A DNA stretch of 64,000 bases from Amycolatopsis thermoflava N1165 (lineage in GTDB: Bacteria > Actinomycetota > Actinomycetes > Mycobacteriales > Pseudonocardiaceae). The stretch lies in NCBI RefSeq assembly GCF_000473265.1, contig NZ_KI421511.1:2345731-2409730 (forward strand), in the 5' to 3' direction. Numbering within the stretch: position 1 is the stretch's first letter; every line of letters starts with the position of its first letter. Positions 34,122-41,769 of the stretch are shown piece after piece. The notes under the pieces were generated by a model that made no database searches, was not told the DNA's origin, and was given only the letters and a program-made list of their open reading frames with translations. Made by a program: the position numbers and the translations under genes.

Positions 34122-34774
34122 CGCGCCCCCTCGCCGAGTGCCAGCGCGAGCTTGTCCACGTAGAAGGCCTCGGCGTAGCGGGTGTGCTGCTGCACCCCGC
34201 GCAGCCGGGCCAGGCCGAGGAACGCGTCGCGGGTGTACCAGTCCCGGCCGTGCTGCGAGGGGTAGTGCTTGGCCAGCAGGTCGGCCTTCGCCTCGGCGAC
34301 CTCCTCGGTGAGCGGCTGGTAGACCGTCGGCTGGCCGAGGTCGCCGTCCCACTTGAGGATCTCGTAGCCGAGCACGGGCTGGTCGCGGAACACGGTGGGC
34401 ACGATTTCGGCGAGCAACCGGTGGTCCTGGTGGCGGTCGGCCGGCTGCGGCGCGAACACCAGGTCCGGCGTGACCCGGCCGCGCAGTGCGGCGACCGCGT
34501 CCTTGACCGCGTTCCAGTGCGCCGGCATCCGCCCGTCGGGCAGGTCCAGCACGGTCAGCTCGACGCGCGCCGGCGCGCAGAACTCGGTGAGCGCGGCCTG
34601 TTCCTCGGCGGCGCGCTCGGTGCCGCCGCCGGACAGGACGAGCGCGTGCACCTCGAGGTCCGGGCGGTGCGCGCACAGCGTGAGCAGCGCGCCGCCGGCG
34701 CCGATGGCGAGGTCGTCGCAGTGGGCGCCGAGCAGCGCGACCGAGCGGAGACGGGGGAAGGTGAGAGCCTGCAC
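34118..34774 (-). CDS. PIG-L family deacetylase (LmbE-like)
   Basis: This 218-residue protein is a PIG-L/LmbE zinc hydrolase. The zinc motif AHxDD is AHCDD in VALLGAHCDDLAIGAGG, and the second part is ADRHQDHRLLAEIV. In a glycan locus it most likely N-deacetylates an amino sugar. No ATG is present near the 5' end. GTG at 34774 is chosen; TTG at 34783 is possible. It lies just after the sugar transferase gene on the same strand. Confidence 0.85.
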   Translation of the reverse strand: MQALTFPRLRSVALLGAHCDDLAIGAGGALLTLCAHRPDLEVHALVLSGGGTERAAEEQAALTEFCAPARVELTVLDLPDGRMPAHWNAVKDAVAALRGRVTPDLVFAPQPADRHQDHRLLAEIVPTVFRDQPVLGYEILKWDGDLGQPTVYQPLTEEVAEAKADLLAKHYPSQHGRDWYTRDAFLGLARLRGVQQHTRYAEAFYVDKLALALGEGAR

Positions 34775-34800
34775 GTCCGGCAAGGGTGCCAGAGTCGGCG

Positions 34801-36324
34801 TCAGTACGCGCCCCGGCCTCCGGTGACCGCGCGGAACGTCTTCCACAGGATCGCCATGTCCAGCGCCAGCGACCAGTCCTCGACGTAGCGCAGGTCGAGG
34901 CGGACGCTCTCCTCCCAGGACAGGTCGCTGCGGCCGCTGACCTGCCACAGCCCGGTCATGCCCGGCTTGACGAGCAGCTTGCGGCGCGCGGCGCGTTCGT
35001 AGTTCTCGGTCTCGCCGGGCAGCGGCGGGCGCGGGCCGACGAGCGACATGGTGCCGCCGAGGACGTTGAACAGCTGCGGCAGCTCGTCGAGGGAGTACCG
35101 GCGCAGCACCGCGCCGACCCGGGTGATGCGCGGGTCGCGGCGGAGCTTGAACAGCGGGCCGGAACCCTCGTTGTCGCCGAGCAGGCCGTGCCGCAGGCGG
35201 TCGGCGTCGATGACCATGGTGCGGAACTTGACCATGGTGAACGTGCGGCCGTCGCGGCCGACGCGCAGCTGGCGGTAGAACACCGGGCCGCGGTCGTTGA
35301 GCTTGATCAGCGACGCGATGCCGAGCAGGAGCGGCGCGGCCAGCACGATCAGCGCGGCGGCGCCCATACGATCGACGATGTCCTTGACGACGCGGCGGCC
35401 GCCGGTGAACGTGGGCGCCGAAACCCGCAGCAGCGGCATGCCGAGCACCCCGGACACGTTGAGCCGCGGCCCGGCGATCTCCATCAGGACCGGGGCGACG
35501 ACCAGTTCCGCGCCCGTGCCCTCGAGGTCCCACGCCAGCTGCTGCAGCCGCTCCGGGGTCCAATGCGGATCGGAGGTGACCGCCACGACCCGGTAACCGC
35601 CGCGGCGGACCTGGTCGGCGAGCTCGTCGAGGCGGCCGGCCACCGCGATGCCGCCGATCTCGCCGGTGGCGCGCTCGCCCTGCCCGGTCGCGGTGCACAC
35701 CGCCGACACCTGCCACCCCACGTGCGATTCGGTGCGGGTGCGCTCGATCAGGTCGCGCAGCGTGTCCGGCGACCCGGCCGCGATCACCGAGTGCATGCAC
35801 TCGCCGGCGCGCCGCTTGCGGTGCAGCACCTGTCGCAGCCCGTACCGCAGCGGGAACGCGATCACCGCGACGGCCGGCACCGCGTAGAAGACCCACGGCT
35901 GCACGTCGAGCGCGCCGAAGAGCAGCCCGGCGAGCGCGACGACCACGGCGGCGATCACGAGGCTGCGCCCGAGGCGGCGGAACTCCTCGGTGCCTTCGCC
36001 GAGCACGTGCTGGCTCCAGGCGTGGTTGAGCGGCAGCGAGCAGAGGATCGCGAGCGCGGTCCCCGACGCGTGCAGGAAGTAGGGCCGCCCGGTGATGTCG
36101 AGGATCAGCAGCGCGCCGGTCACGATGACCACGAGCGTGGCGACCACGTCCGCGGTGATCACGTAGGCGCGGTACCGGTTCTCCCACGGCTGGGCGGCCG
36201 CGCGTGGAGTGGCCTTCTCGCCCGGGCCGACGGCGTGCAGCCGGGCGTGGCCCGCGGGGCCTCGCGTCTCGGAACCCAGGACCGCCTCCCCCAGCGGCAT
36301 GGGCTTCCGCACCGGCTCTTCCAT
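34801..36324 (-). CDS. Polyprenyl glycosylphosphotransferase (WbaP/CpsE-type initiating enzyme)
   Basis: This 507-residue membrane enzyme starts lipid-linked glycan synthesis by moving a sugar phosphate onto undecaprenyl phosphate. Four N-terminal membrane helices (residues ~50-160) and a Rossmann-like middle (VIAAGSPDTLRDLIERT) precede the bacterial sugar transferase domain (~310-507). That domain has RMGAAALIVLAAPLL as the re-entrant helix, GPVFYRQLRVGRDGRTFTMVKFRTM, SLDELPQLFNVLGG and GMTGLWQVSGRS. It is the first gene of the minus-strand glycan operon. Confidence 0.93.
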   Translation of the reverse strand: MEEPVRKPMPLGEAVLGSETRGPAGHARLHAVGPGEKATPRAAAQPWENRYRAYVITADVVATLVVIVTGALLILDITGRPYFLHASGTALAILCSLPLNHAWSQHVLGEGTEEFRRLGRSLVIAAVVVALAGLLFGALDVQPWVFYAVPAVAVIAFPLRYGLRQVLHRKRRAGECMHSVIAAGSPDTLRDLIERTRTESHVGWQVSAVCTATGQGERATGEIGGIAVAGRLDELADQVRRGGYRVVAVTSDPHWTPERLQQLAWDLEGTGAELVVAPVLMEIAGPRLNVSGVLGMPLLRVSAPTFTGGRRVVKDIVDRMGAAALIVLAAPLLLGIASLIKLNDRGPVFYRQLRVGRDGRTFTMVKFRTMVIDADRLRHGLLGDNEGSGPLFKLRRDPRITRVGAVLRRYSLDELPQLFNVLGGTMSLVGPRPPLPGETENYERAARRKLLVKPGMTGLWQVSGRSDLSWEESVRLDLRYVEDWSLALDMAILWKTFRAVTGGRGAY

Positions 36325-36893
36325 CCGACCTCCCGCGACGTCCGGCTGGGTGCCGGCGCGCCCCGATCACGCCGACGATTACGCAAAGTAATCGTGCTCT
36401 TTGCTCCGCCGACCCCGGCTGGGGTGGCATCTGCCCTGGAATCGGTGACGTTCAGAGTGGTGTTACAAGCCACTCCAAGGAATTTGCCCAGTGATCCGGC
36501 AGCTCTCCGGCCACGGTTCGATCACAGCCAGGTGACGGACCGCGGTCGTTGCTCACCCGCAAACCACTACTCCTGGTAGCCGGTTAATTGACCACTTCCG
36601 CATGTGTTTCATCTAGTAAAACGTAGAAGCTGAAATTGCCCCGTTCGGGGCATTGCCGGAGGGCCGCCCGGCGGCGAGGATTGCTCCCGCCGCACGGTTG
36701 TTCCTCACCGGCGCGGCGGCCAGCTGTAGTGCCACAGCCATTGACACCCCGGCCGCGGCTGGTTGGCGAGGGAACCTCGGCGCACTTGCGTCTTTCCGCC
36801 CTCCCCGGTGCACCGGGGTTCCCTTTCCACCAAAGAATCTCCACGGCGCGCGGCGACCTCGGGCCGGAATCACGGACCGCATCCGGTGGATGC
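36325..36893. other. Long non-coding leader upstream of the glycan operon
   Basis: There is no convincing gene in these 569 bp. The segment has several AT-richer stretches unusual for this DNA. Near the operon, ACGATTAC-GCAAA-GTAATCGT (36375-36395) is a perfect 8-bp inverted repeat. Around 36580-36635 the minus strand has runs such as TTTTACTAGATG that could hold a promoter. An 86-codon open frame (36584-36844, minus) has no family match or ribosome site and is not called. Extended 5' UTR or multi-input promoter control is plausible. Confidence 0.5.
36637..36652 (-). terminator. Possible terminator hairpin downstream of iclR
   Basis: TGCCCC-GTTC-GGGGCA is a perfect 6-bp stem with a 4-base loop, followed on the minus strand by AATTTC. 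It lies about 240 bp past the iclR stop, so it may end that transcript late or act within the glycan-operon leader. Confidence 0.35.
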
Positions 36894-37700
36894 CTACGCC
36901 ACCTCGCCGGAGGGCCGGGTGGAAATCTGCTCCGCGATGCGCCGCAACGCCTTCGCCGCCCCGGCCACGTCCCGCTGCGGGAACCGCGCCGCCGGCGCGC
37001 TCAGCGAGATCGCCGCGGGCAGGTTGGTCCCCAGCAACGGCACGGCGACGCACCGCCCGTCGGCCTCGTTCTCGCCGTCGTCCACCGCGTACCCCTGAGC
37101 CCGGACCTTGTCCAGCTCGGCGAAGTAGTCCTCGATCGTGACGATGGTCCGCTCGGTGCGCGCCGGCATCCCGGACCGCTCCAGCAGCTCGCGCACCCGC
37201 GCCTCGGGCAGGTGCGCCGTGATCGCCTTGCCCAGGGCCGTGGAGTGCAGCGGGTCGCGGTCGCCGCGCGAGGCGGCCAGCCGGACGCCCCGGCGGCTCT
37301 CGATGATGTCGATGTAGATGATGTGGTCGCTGTCCAGCAGGCCGAGGTTCGCGGTCTCGCCGAATTCGTCCCGCACGCCCTCCAGCCACGGCCGCACCCG
37401 CTCGCGCAGCAGCTCGAGGTGCCGGGACTGCATGCCGAGGAAGCCGAGACCCAGCCGGCACAGGCCGGTCGCCTCGTCACGCTCGACATAGCGGTGGGTC
37501 TCCAGCGTCCAGAGGTAGCGGTAGGCCGAGGACTTCGGCATCCCCGTGGCCTCGACCACCTCGTTGAGGGTGATGCCGTCCACGGACTCCTGCAGCAGGT
37601 TGAGGATGGCGCACACCCGGTCGACGGCGCGCAGGGAGTAGTCGCGATCTTCGGCGGGGGGAGGCTCGTCGGAGTTCCGGTGCGGCGACAGCGAACTCAC
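36894..37700 (-). CDS. IclR-family transcriptional regulator
   Basis: This 268-residue regulator has an N-terminal winged helix (LRAVDRVCAILNLLQESVDGITLNEVVEATGMPKSSAYRYLWTLE) and the IclR ligand domain (ARTERTIVTIEDYFAELDKVRAQGYAVDDGENEADGRCVAVPLLG). The target is unknown; it stands alone between the tRNA and the glycan operon. GTG at 37700 is close behind a GAAACGAG sequence. Confidence 0.9.
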   Translation of the reverse strand: MSSLSPHRNSDEPPPAEDRDYSLRAVDRVCAILNLLQESVDGITLNEVVEATGMPKSSAYRYLWTLETHRYVERDEATGLCRLGLGFLGMQSRHLELLRERVRPWLEGVRDEFGETANLGLLDSDHIIYIDIIESRRGVRLAASRGDRDPLHSTALGKAITAHLPEARVRELLERSGMPARTERTIVTIEDYFAELDKVRAQGYAVDDGENEADGRCVAVPLLGTNLPAAISLSAPAARFPQRDVAGAAKALRRIAEQISTRPSGEVA

Positions 37701-37844
37701 CTCGTTTCAGCAGCAGGAGCGAGCGTTTCATGTTACCGCGACCACACCGCTTCACGCAGCCGTCAGGCCGGACCCAGGGGCCGAACGGGGTGAGGTGACG
37801 GCGGTCTCCCGCGCCAGAGTGACGTGGAACCAGTGCCGGAATGA

Positions 37845-37905
37845 AACAAAACAGCCCCAGGTTGGAAGCCTTGGGACTGGACGTCAGAGTGGCTTCACCT
37901 GGGGC
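37845..37905 (-). terminator. Terminator of the tRNA-Val(CAC) transcript
   Basis: On the minus strand, GCCCCAGGT and later ACCTGGGGC pair. An inner GAAGCC/GGCTTC pair sits around a larger loop, and TGTTTTGTTT follows. It lies 13 bp past the tRNA 3' end. Confidence 0.75.
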
Positions 37906-37917
37906 CGGTTTCGGTGG

Positions 37918-37989
37918 TGGGCGATACTGGGATCGAACCAGTGACCTCTTCGGTGTGAACGAAGCGCTCTCCCGCTGAGCTAATCGCCC
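37918..37989 (-). tRNA. tRNA-Val (anticodon CAC)
   Basis: The minus strand folds as a cloverleaf. The acceptor is GGGCGAT/ATCGCCC. The D arm has AGCTCAGCGGGAGAGC. The anticodon stem CTTCG/CGAAG encloses loop TTCACAC, giving CAC. The T arm is ACTGG-TTCGATC-CCAGT. The discriminator is A and CCA is encoded (37915-37917). It reads GUG valine codons. Confidence 0.95.
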
Positions 37990-38069
37990 CCGTCCGTACG
38001 AGAGGGAACTCTAGCGGATAGCCTGCCGGGCACTGCAAACGGGTGGTCTTTGGACCACACGCTGCGGAT

Positions 38070-38351
38070 ATGACCCGACACGCTGCGGAGAAGCCCGAGG
38101 TGATCGAGGTGGGTCCCGGCCGTGGAGCGATCCAGGTCACGTGCCGGGCGGCGAAGCCACGCTGTCGTGCCCGCGTCAAACCGAGCAGTATGTGGGTAGA
38201 CGATCAGCGAGGCCGGTCCCGCAGGCCGGTACCGCGCGAGCGCGAGTGCGAGAGGTGCCGCGAACCCGTCCGGGTGAAGCCCGGGGATTTCGCGAAGCGA
38301 GACGGCGGGTACGTGCGTCTCACACTCGAAGCTCGGCCGAGCGGGCCGTGA
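38070..38351 (+). CDS. Possible small zinc-ribbon-like protein upstream of the SsgA-like gene (tentative)
   Basis: A 93-residue frame starting ATG at 38070 ends 21 bp before the SsgA-like gene. It is very basic and has four cysteines in two groups: C-x7-C in TCRAAKPRC, and CERC. A short patterned tail, KRDGGYVRLTLEA, follows. Third-position GC is about 77 percent, lower than neighbouring genes and near background, which argues against strong coding pressure. No homologue is recognised. The rest of the 37990-38372 gap holds nothing else I can identify. Confidence 0.35.
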   Translation: MTRHAAEKPEVIEVGPGRGAIQVTCRAAKPRCRARVKPSSMWVDDQRGRSRRPVPRERECERCREPVRVKPGDFAKRDGGYVRLTLEARPSGP

Positions 38352-38372
38352 AGGGAGACGAAAGGTAAGACG

Positions 38373-38798
38373 ATGCGCAACGACCACGTGACGCTCCGCT
38401 CCACAGCGGTGTTCGACCTCCTCGCGCCGCGTGCCCCGGCCGTGCCGGTGAAGGTGGAGCTGCGGTACGACACCCGCGACCCGTACGCGGTCGTGGCGGC
38501 GTTCCGCACCGGCCGTGCCGGCTGGGTCGAATGGGTGTACGCCCGCGACCTGCTCGCCGACGGCCTGCTGGCCGAGGCCGGGGACGGCGACGTCCGCATC
38601 CGCCCGTCGGTCGAGGACCCCGAGTCCGTGATGATCGAGCTGAACTCGCCGTCCGGGCACGCCGTGTTCGAGGCGTCCGCCCAGGAGCTCGCCGACTTCC
38701 TGGACCGCACCTACGACGTGGTGCTGCCGGGCAACGAGCACCTGTGGATCGACATGGACGACGCCCTCACGCACCTGATCCCAAACGATCTTGGATAG
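38373..38798 (+). CDS. SsgA-family sporulation/cell-division regulator (SALP)
   Basis: This 141-residue protein is an SsgA-like protein, a family found in morphologically complex actinomycetes that guides septum placement and peptidoglycan maintenance, usually through SsgB and FtsZ. Family features are VPVKVELRYDTRDPYAVVAAFRTGRAGWVEWVYARDLLADGL and VMIELNSPSGHAVFEASAQELADFLDRTYDVVLPGNE. ATG at 38373 has an AAAGG ribosome site. A sole SsgB-type role would fit, but sequence alone does not separate SsgB from other SALPs. Confidence 0.9.
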   Translation: MRNDHVTLRSTAVFDLLAPRAPAVPVKVELRYDTRDPYAVVAAFRTGRAGWVEWVYARDLLADGLLAEAGDGDVRIRPSVEDPESVMIELNSPSGHAVFEASAQELADFLDRTYDVVLPGNEHLWIDMDDALTHLIPNDLG

Positions 38799-38912
38799 CA
38801 CCCGCGCGGGGGGCGCGGAACACCCACCCCCCTGTTTTCGCGGGTTGCCGGGTCGGATATTGTTCTCTCACACCACGACGACGGGGGCCTTCGGAACCCG
38901 GAGTCACGGTAG

Positions 38913-38985
38913 GCGGACGTAGCGCAGCTGGTAGCGCATCACCTTGCCAAGGTGAGGGTCGCGGGTTCGAATCCCGTCGTCCGCT
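38913..38985 (+). tRNA. tRNA-Gly (anticodon GCC)
   Basis: Acceptor GCGGACG/CGTCCGC; D arm GCGCAGCTGGTAGCGC; anticodon stem TCACC/GGTGA with loop TTGCCAA (anticodon GCC); T arm GCGGG-TTCGAAT-CCCGT with one G-U pair. CCA is not encoded. It is the first gene of a tRNA cluster; TATTGT at 38858-38863 could be the -10. Confidence 0.96.
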
Positions 38986-39010
38986 CGGAGGAGCCCACTC
39001 GGGCCCGCAC

Positions 39011-39081
39011 GGTGGAGTGGCCGAGAGGCGAGGCAACGGCCTGCAAAGCCGTGTACACGGGTTCGAATCCCGTCTCCACCT
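39011..39081 (+). tRNA. tRNA-Cys (anticodon GCA)
   Basis: Acceptor GGTGGAG/CTCCACC, D arm around GGCCGAGAGGCGAGGC, anticodon stem ACGGC/GCCGT with loop CTGCAAA (anticodon GCA), and T arm ACGGG-TTCGAAT-CCCGT. CCA is not encoded. It is 25 bp after tRNA-Gly and directly abuts tRNA-Val. Confidence 0.95.
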
Positions 39082-39082
39082 C

Positions 39083-39154
39083 GCGCGATTAGCTCAGCGG
39101 GAGAGCGCTACCTTGACACGGTAGAGGTCACTGGTTCAATCCCAGTATCGCGCA
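39083..39154 (+). tRNA. tRNA-Val (anticodon GAC)
   Basis: Acceptor GCGCGAT/ATCGCGC, D arm AGCTCAGCGGGAGAGC, anticodon stem CTACC/GGTAG with loop TTGACAC (anticodon GAC), T arm ACTGG-TTCAATC-CCAGT, discriminator A, and CCA encoded at 39155-39157. Outside the anticodon and acceptor stems it is almost identical to the tRNA-Val(CAC) at 37.9 kb. Confidence 0.96.
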
Positions 39155-39164
39155 CCACCTGTGC

Positions 39165-39200
39165 AAAAAACGCGGCGATCGGCTGATCGCCGCGTTTTTT
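39165..39200 (+). terminator. Rho-independent terminator of the tRNA cluster
   Basis: CGCGGCGATC-GGCT-GATCGCCGCG is a perfect 10-bp stem with a 4-base loop, flanked by six A before and six T after. It is the clearest intrinsic terminator in the window. Confidence 0.95.
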
Positions 39201-39324
39201 GCGTTCCGGACTGCTCGCATGATTGTGGTCACGACGGCTGTGACGTGCGGCAAAAGTGCGCCGGAAGGGCCGCGGCGAGCTGTTAGCGTGCTCGGACCCC
39301 CACGTTTCCGGAAGGTGTTCGGAA

Positions 39325-39843
39325 GTGTCCGCCGACCTGTCGTCCGTCATCGCGGCCACCGCGCAGTGGCTGTTGCGCGCGTACCCGCCCGAGCGCGGCG
39401 CGCTGAGCGCCGCACTGGCGGACGCGCAGTGCCGCCAGGCCGCGACGGTCGCCGCGTGGCTGCGGTACCCCACGGCGCTGGACGCGGGGCTCCTCGGGGT
39501 CGTCGGCCCCGGCGGGTCCGGGCGGCTGGACTGGGTGGCGGGCGTCGACGTGGTGCCGGGCGAGGACACCGCGTGGCGCACGTGGGTGGACGAGGTCGTG
39601 GCCAGCTGGGCGGCGTGCCTGCTGGCGGACCGCTCACTGGCGGTGGCCGCGGCCGCCACCGTCAGCGGCTCGGTCCACGCGGCGGGCCTCGCACCGGACT
39701 TCCGGCGCCTCACCGACCCCGATGTGCGCGACCGGCAGGCCGCTGTGCTGCTCCGGCACCCCGACCTGCTGTCCCCGGTGGCCGACCTGCACCGGGACGA
39801 CCTGCTGAACCGCCTCAGCGGCGGCGCGGCGCGCGCCGCCTGA
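39325..39843 (+). CDS. Hypothetical protein (172 aa)
   Basis: This is an Ala-rich, mainly helical soluble protein beginning VSADLSSVIAATAQWLLRAYPPERGALSAALADAQCRQ and ending LLNRLSGGAARAA. No known family is recognised. GTG at 39325 follows GGAAGG at about 9 bp. Codon bias is like neighbouring genes, so it is likely real. The following 39844-40064 gap contains no recognisable gene. Confidence 0.7.
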   Translation: MSADLSSVIAATAQWLLRAYPPERGALSAALADAQCRQAATVAAWLRYPTALDAGLLGVVGPGGSGRLDWVAGVDVVPGEDTAWRTWVDEVVASWAACLLADRSLAVAAAATVSGSVHAAGLAPDFRRLTDPDVRDRQAAVLLRHPDLLSPVADLHRDDLLNRLSGGAARAA

Positions 39844-40064
39844 CGATTCGTTCAGGGGCGACCGGCGCCAGCGTGCCCGACCGGCCACCCCGACTCGCGT
39901 AGGCGGAGCCGCCCACTCACACCACGGCGAGCTGCCCACCGGCGGGCGCCCCCACTGACCGTCGAGCGACCGGCGCCGGCAGGACCGCGCCCGTCTCCCA
40001 GGTCCACTGTGGACCTTGCCGGAAAACCGCGTGCGGGCGGCGGCCCTGCCGGTATCGTCGGCTG

Positions 40065-40673
40065 ATGACCATGACCCAGCTCGTGGCGCTTGGGGGCGTC
40101 ATCGTGCTCGCCGCGATGGCTCCGGGGCCGGATTTCCTGATCGTCAGCAAGAACGCACTGGTGTCCGGGCGGCGGGCCGGCATGGCCTGCGCGGCGGGGA
40201 TCACCACCGGCGTGTTCTGCTGGGCGATCGTCACCGCGCTCGGGCTGGCCGGGTTGCTCGCCGCGTCCGCGGTCGCGTTCACCGTCGTCAAGCTCGCCGG
40301 CGCCGCGTACCTGCTGGTGCTGGGCGTGCGGACCCTGCTCACGGCCCGCCGCGGCCGGTACACCGCGCCCGGATCGGCCGCGGGCACCGGCAGCGCGTTC
40401 CGCCAGGGGCTGGTGTGCAACCTGCTCAACCCCAAGGTGGCGGCGTTCTTCCTGGCGCTCCTGCCGCAGTTCGTGCCCGAGGGCGCCGGGGCCGGTGACC
40501 ACCTGCTGCTGGCCGCTGTGGCGTCCGGGGTGACCCTCGTCTGGTTCCTCGTGCTCGCGAACGTGGTCGGCGCGCTGCGGCGGGTGCTGTCCGCGACGCG
40601 GGTGCGGCGCGCGATCGACGCCGTGATGGGAACGTTGCTGGTCGGGCTCGGGCTGCGCATCGCGCTGCCCTGA
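40065..40673 (+). CDS. LysE/RhtB-family amino-acid exporter
   Basis: This 202-residue protein has six hydrophobic segments and LysE/RhtB family marks. These are MAPGPDFLIVSKNALVSGRRAGMACAAGITTG at the N-terminus, KLAGAAYLLVLGVRTLL, and FRQGLVCNLLNPKVAAFFLALLPQFV. It probably exports an amino acid or a related metabolite. The exact substrate cannot be told. Confidence 0.9.
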   Translation: MTMTQLVALGGVIVLAAMAPGPDFLIVSKNALVSGRRAGMACAAGITTGVFCWAIVTALGLAGLLAASAVAFTVVKLAGAAYLLVLGVRTLLTARRGRYTAPGSAAGTGSAFRQGLVCNLLNPKVAAFFLALLPQFVPEGAGAGDHLLLAAVASGVTLVWFLVLANVVGALRRVLSATRVRRAIDAVMGTLLVGLGLRIALP

Positions 40674-40823
40674 CCACCGACGGAGGGACTCCACCGCATG
40701 CCATGGACGCGCGCGTGGTGGCGGGCGATCACCTGAGCGCCCTGCGCGACAAGGGCTGACGCTCACACCGGTGGGGCTCGCGGTTGCTTCCTCAACGACC
40801 CCCGCGCGTTCCGCAACGACCGC

Positions 40824-41696
40824 TCACCCGTACCGCTCCCCCACGAAATCACTCAAGCGCCCGGCGAACGCCGCCAGCGTCGCGGCCGCCTCGTGGCGTG
40901 AGTCCCACGCCGCGGTCAGCTTGATCTCCAGCCGGCGCTCCCCCGTGCGCACCCGCAACGGCACCAGCCCGAACCGCGGATCGTCCGACACCAGCGCCAC
41001 GCCCCGGCCCGCCGCGGCGTGCGCCTGCGCCACCGTGCCGTTCGCGGCCTCGATCACCCGCGCGTAGGTCGTGCCCAGCTCCAGCAGCGCCGCGTCGAGA
41101 GACTGCCGCGCGGTGAACGCCGGCGGCAGGACGATCACCTGCTCTTCGAGCACCTCCGCGAGCGGCACGCTCCCCCGGCCGCTCCACGGGTGCCGCTCCG
41201 GCACGTACGCCCACACCGGCAGCACCGCCAGCCGCCGCGACCGGTAGGGCGCGCGCGGCGCGGCCGTGGCGATCGCGAGGTCGGCGCCGCGGGCCAGGGT
41301 CTCCACCGCGGACAGGCCGTCCGCGCCCAGCACGTCGATCGTCGGGTCCTCGGGGGCCAGTGTCGCGATGAACGGGGCCACCACGTCGGTCAGGGTCACC
41401 GTCGGCGCGCCGATCGTGAGGCGGTCGATGCGGCCGTGCGCGTGGAAGGTCGCCGCCGTCTTCAGCGCCGCGGCCCGCTCCAGCACGTCCCGCGCATTCG
41501 CCAGCAGGGCCCGGCCGACCCGCGACGGCGTCATCCGCCGCCCGGCGCGGTCGAACAGCTCGGCGCCCAGCTCGTCCTCCAGCTGGCGCAGCTGCCGCGA
41601 CAGGCTCGGCTGGGTGATGTGCAGCAGCTCGGCCGCCCGGCTGACCGTGCCTGCCTCGCAGGTCACCACGAAGTACCGGAGGTGCCGCAACTCCAT
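40824..41696 (-). CDS. LysR-family transcriptional regulator
   Basis: This 290-residue regulator has the LysR helix-turn-helix MELRHLRYFVVTCEAGTVSRAAELLHITQPSLSRQLRQLEDELGAELFDR and a C-terminal effector domain (FHAHGRIDRLTIGAP onward). It is divergent from the class III aminotransferase with 73 bp between them, so that gene is the most likely target. Control of the nearby aromatic-acid genes is also conceivable. Confidence 0.92.
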   Translation of the reverse strand: MELRHLRYFVVTCEAGTVSRAAELLHITQPSLSRQLRQLEDELGAELFDRAGRRMTPSRVGRALLANARDVLERAAALKTAATFHAHGRIDRLTIGAPTVTLTDVVAPFIATLAPEDPTIDVLGADGLSAVETLARGADLAIATAAPRAPYRSRRLAVLPVWAYVPERHPWSGRGSVPLAEVLEEQVIVLPPAFTARQSLDAALLELGTTYARVIEAANGTVAQAHAAAGRGVALVSDDPRFGLVPLRVRTGERRLEIKLTAAWDSRHEAAATLAAFAGRLSDFVGERYG

Positions 41697-41769
41697 TATG
41701 CCTCCCGGGCATCAAAAATCTGCCGACCAAGTATTGGACAGCATGACGGATCGCTCCCGAAACTGGGGC

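Noticed and set aside
36584..36844. An 86-codon minus-strand frame in the leader of the glycan operon
   Set aside because: No ribosome site, no family match, and composition like translated non-coding DNA.
36325..36893. JUMPstart/ops element upstream of the polysaccharide operon
   Set aside because: I looked for GGCGGTAG-type motifs with RfaH context and saw none; the organism type also argues against it.
38913..39200. tRNA cluster as an integration site for a mobile element
   Set aside because: No integrase gene and no repeated tRNA 3' end was found. The two tRNA-Val genes are full paralogues, not att remnants.
40702..40758. Short open stretch ending in V-V-A-G-D-H-L-S-A-L-R-D-K-G-stop after the LysE gene
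   Set aside because: Only 18 codons with no recognisable parent gene; it may be a remnant but cannot be supported.
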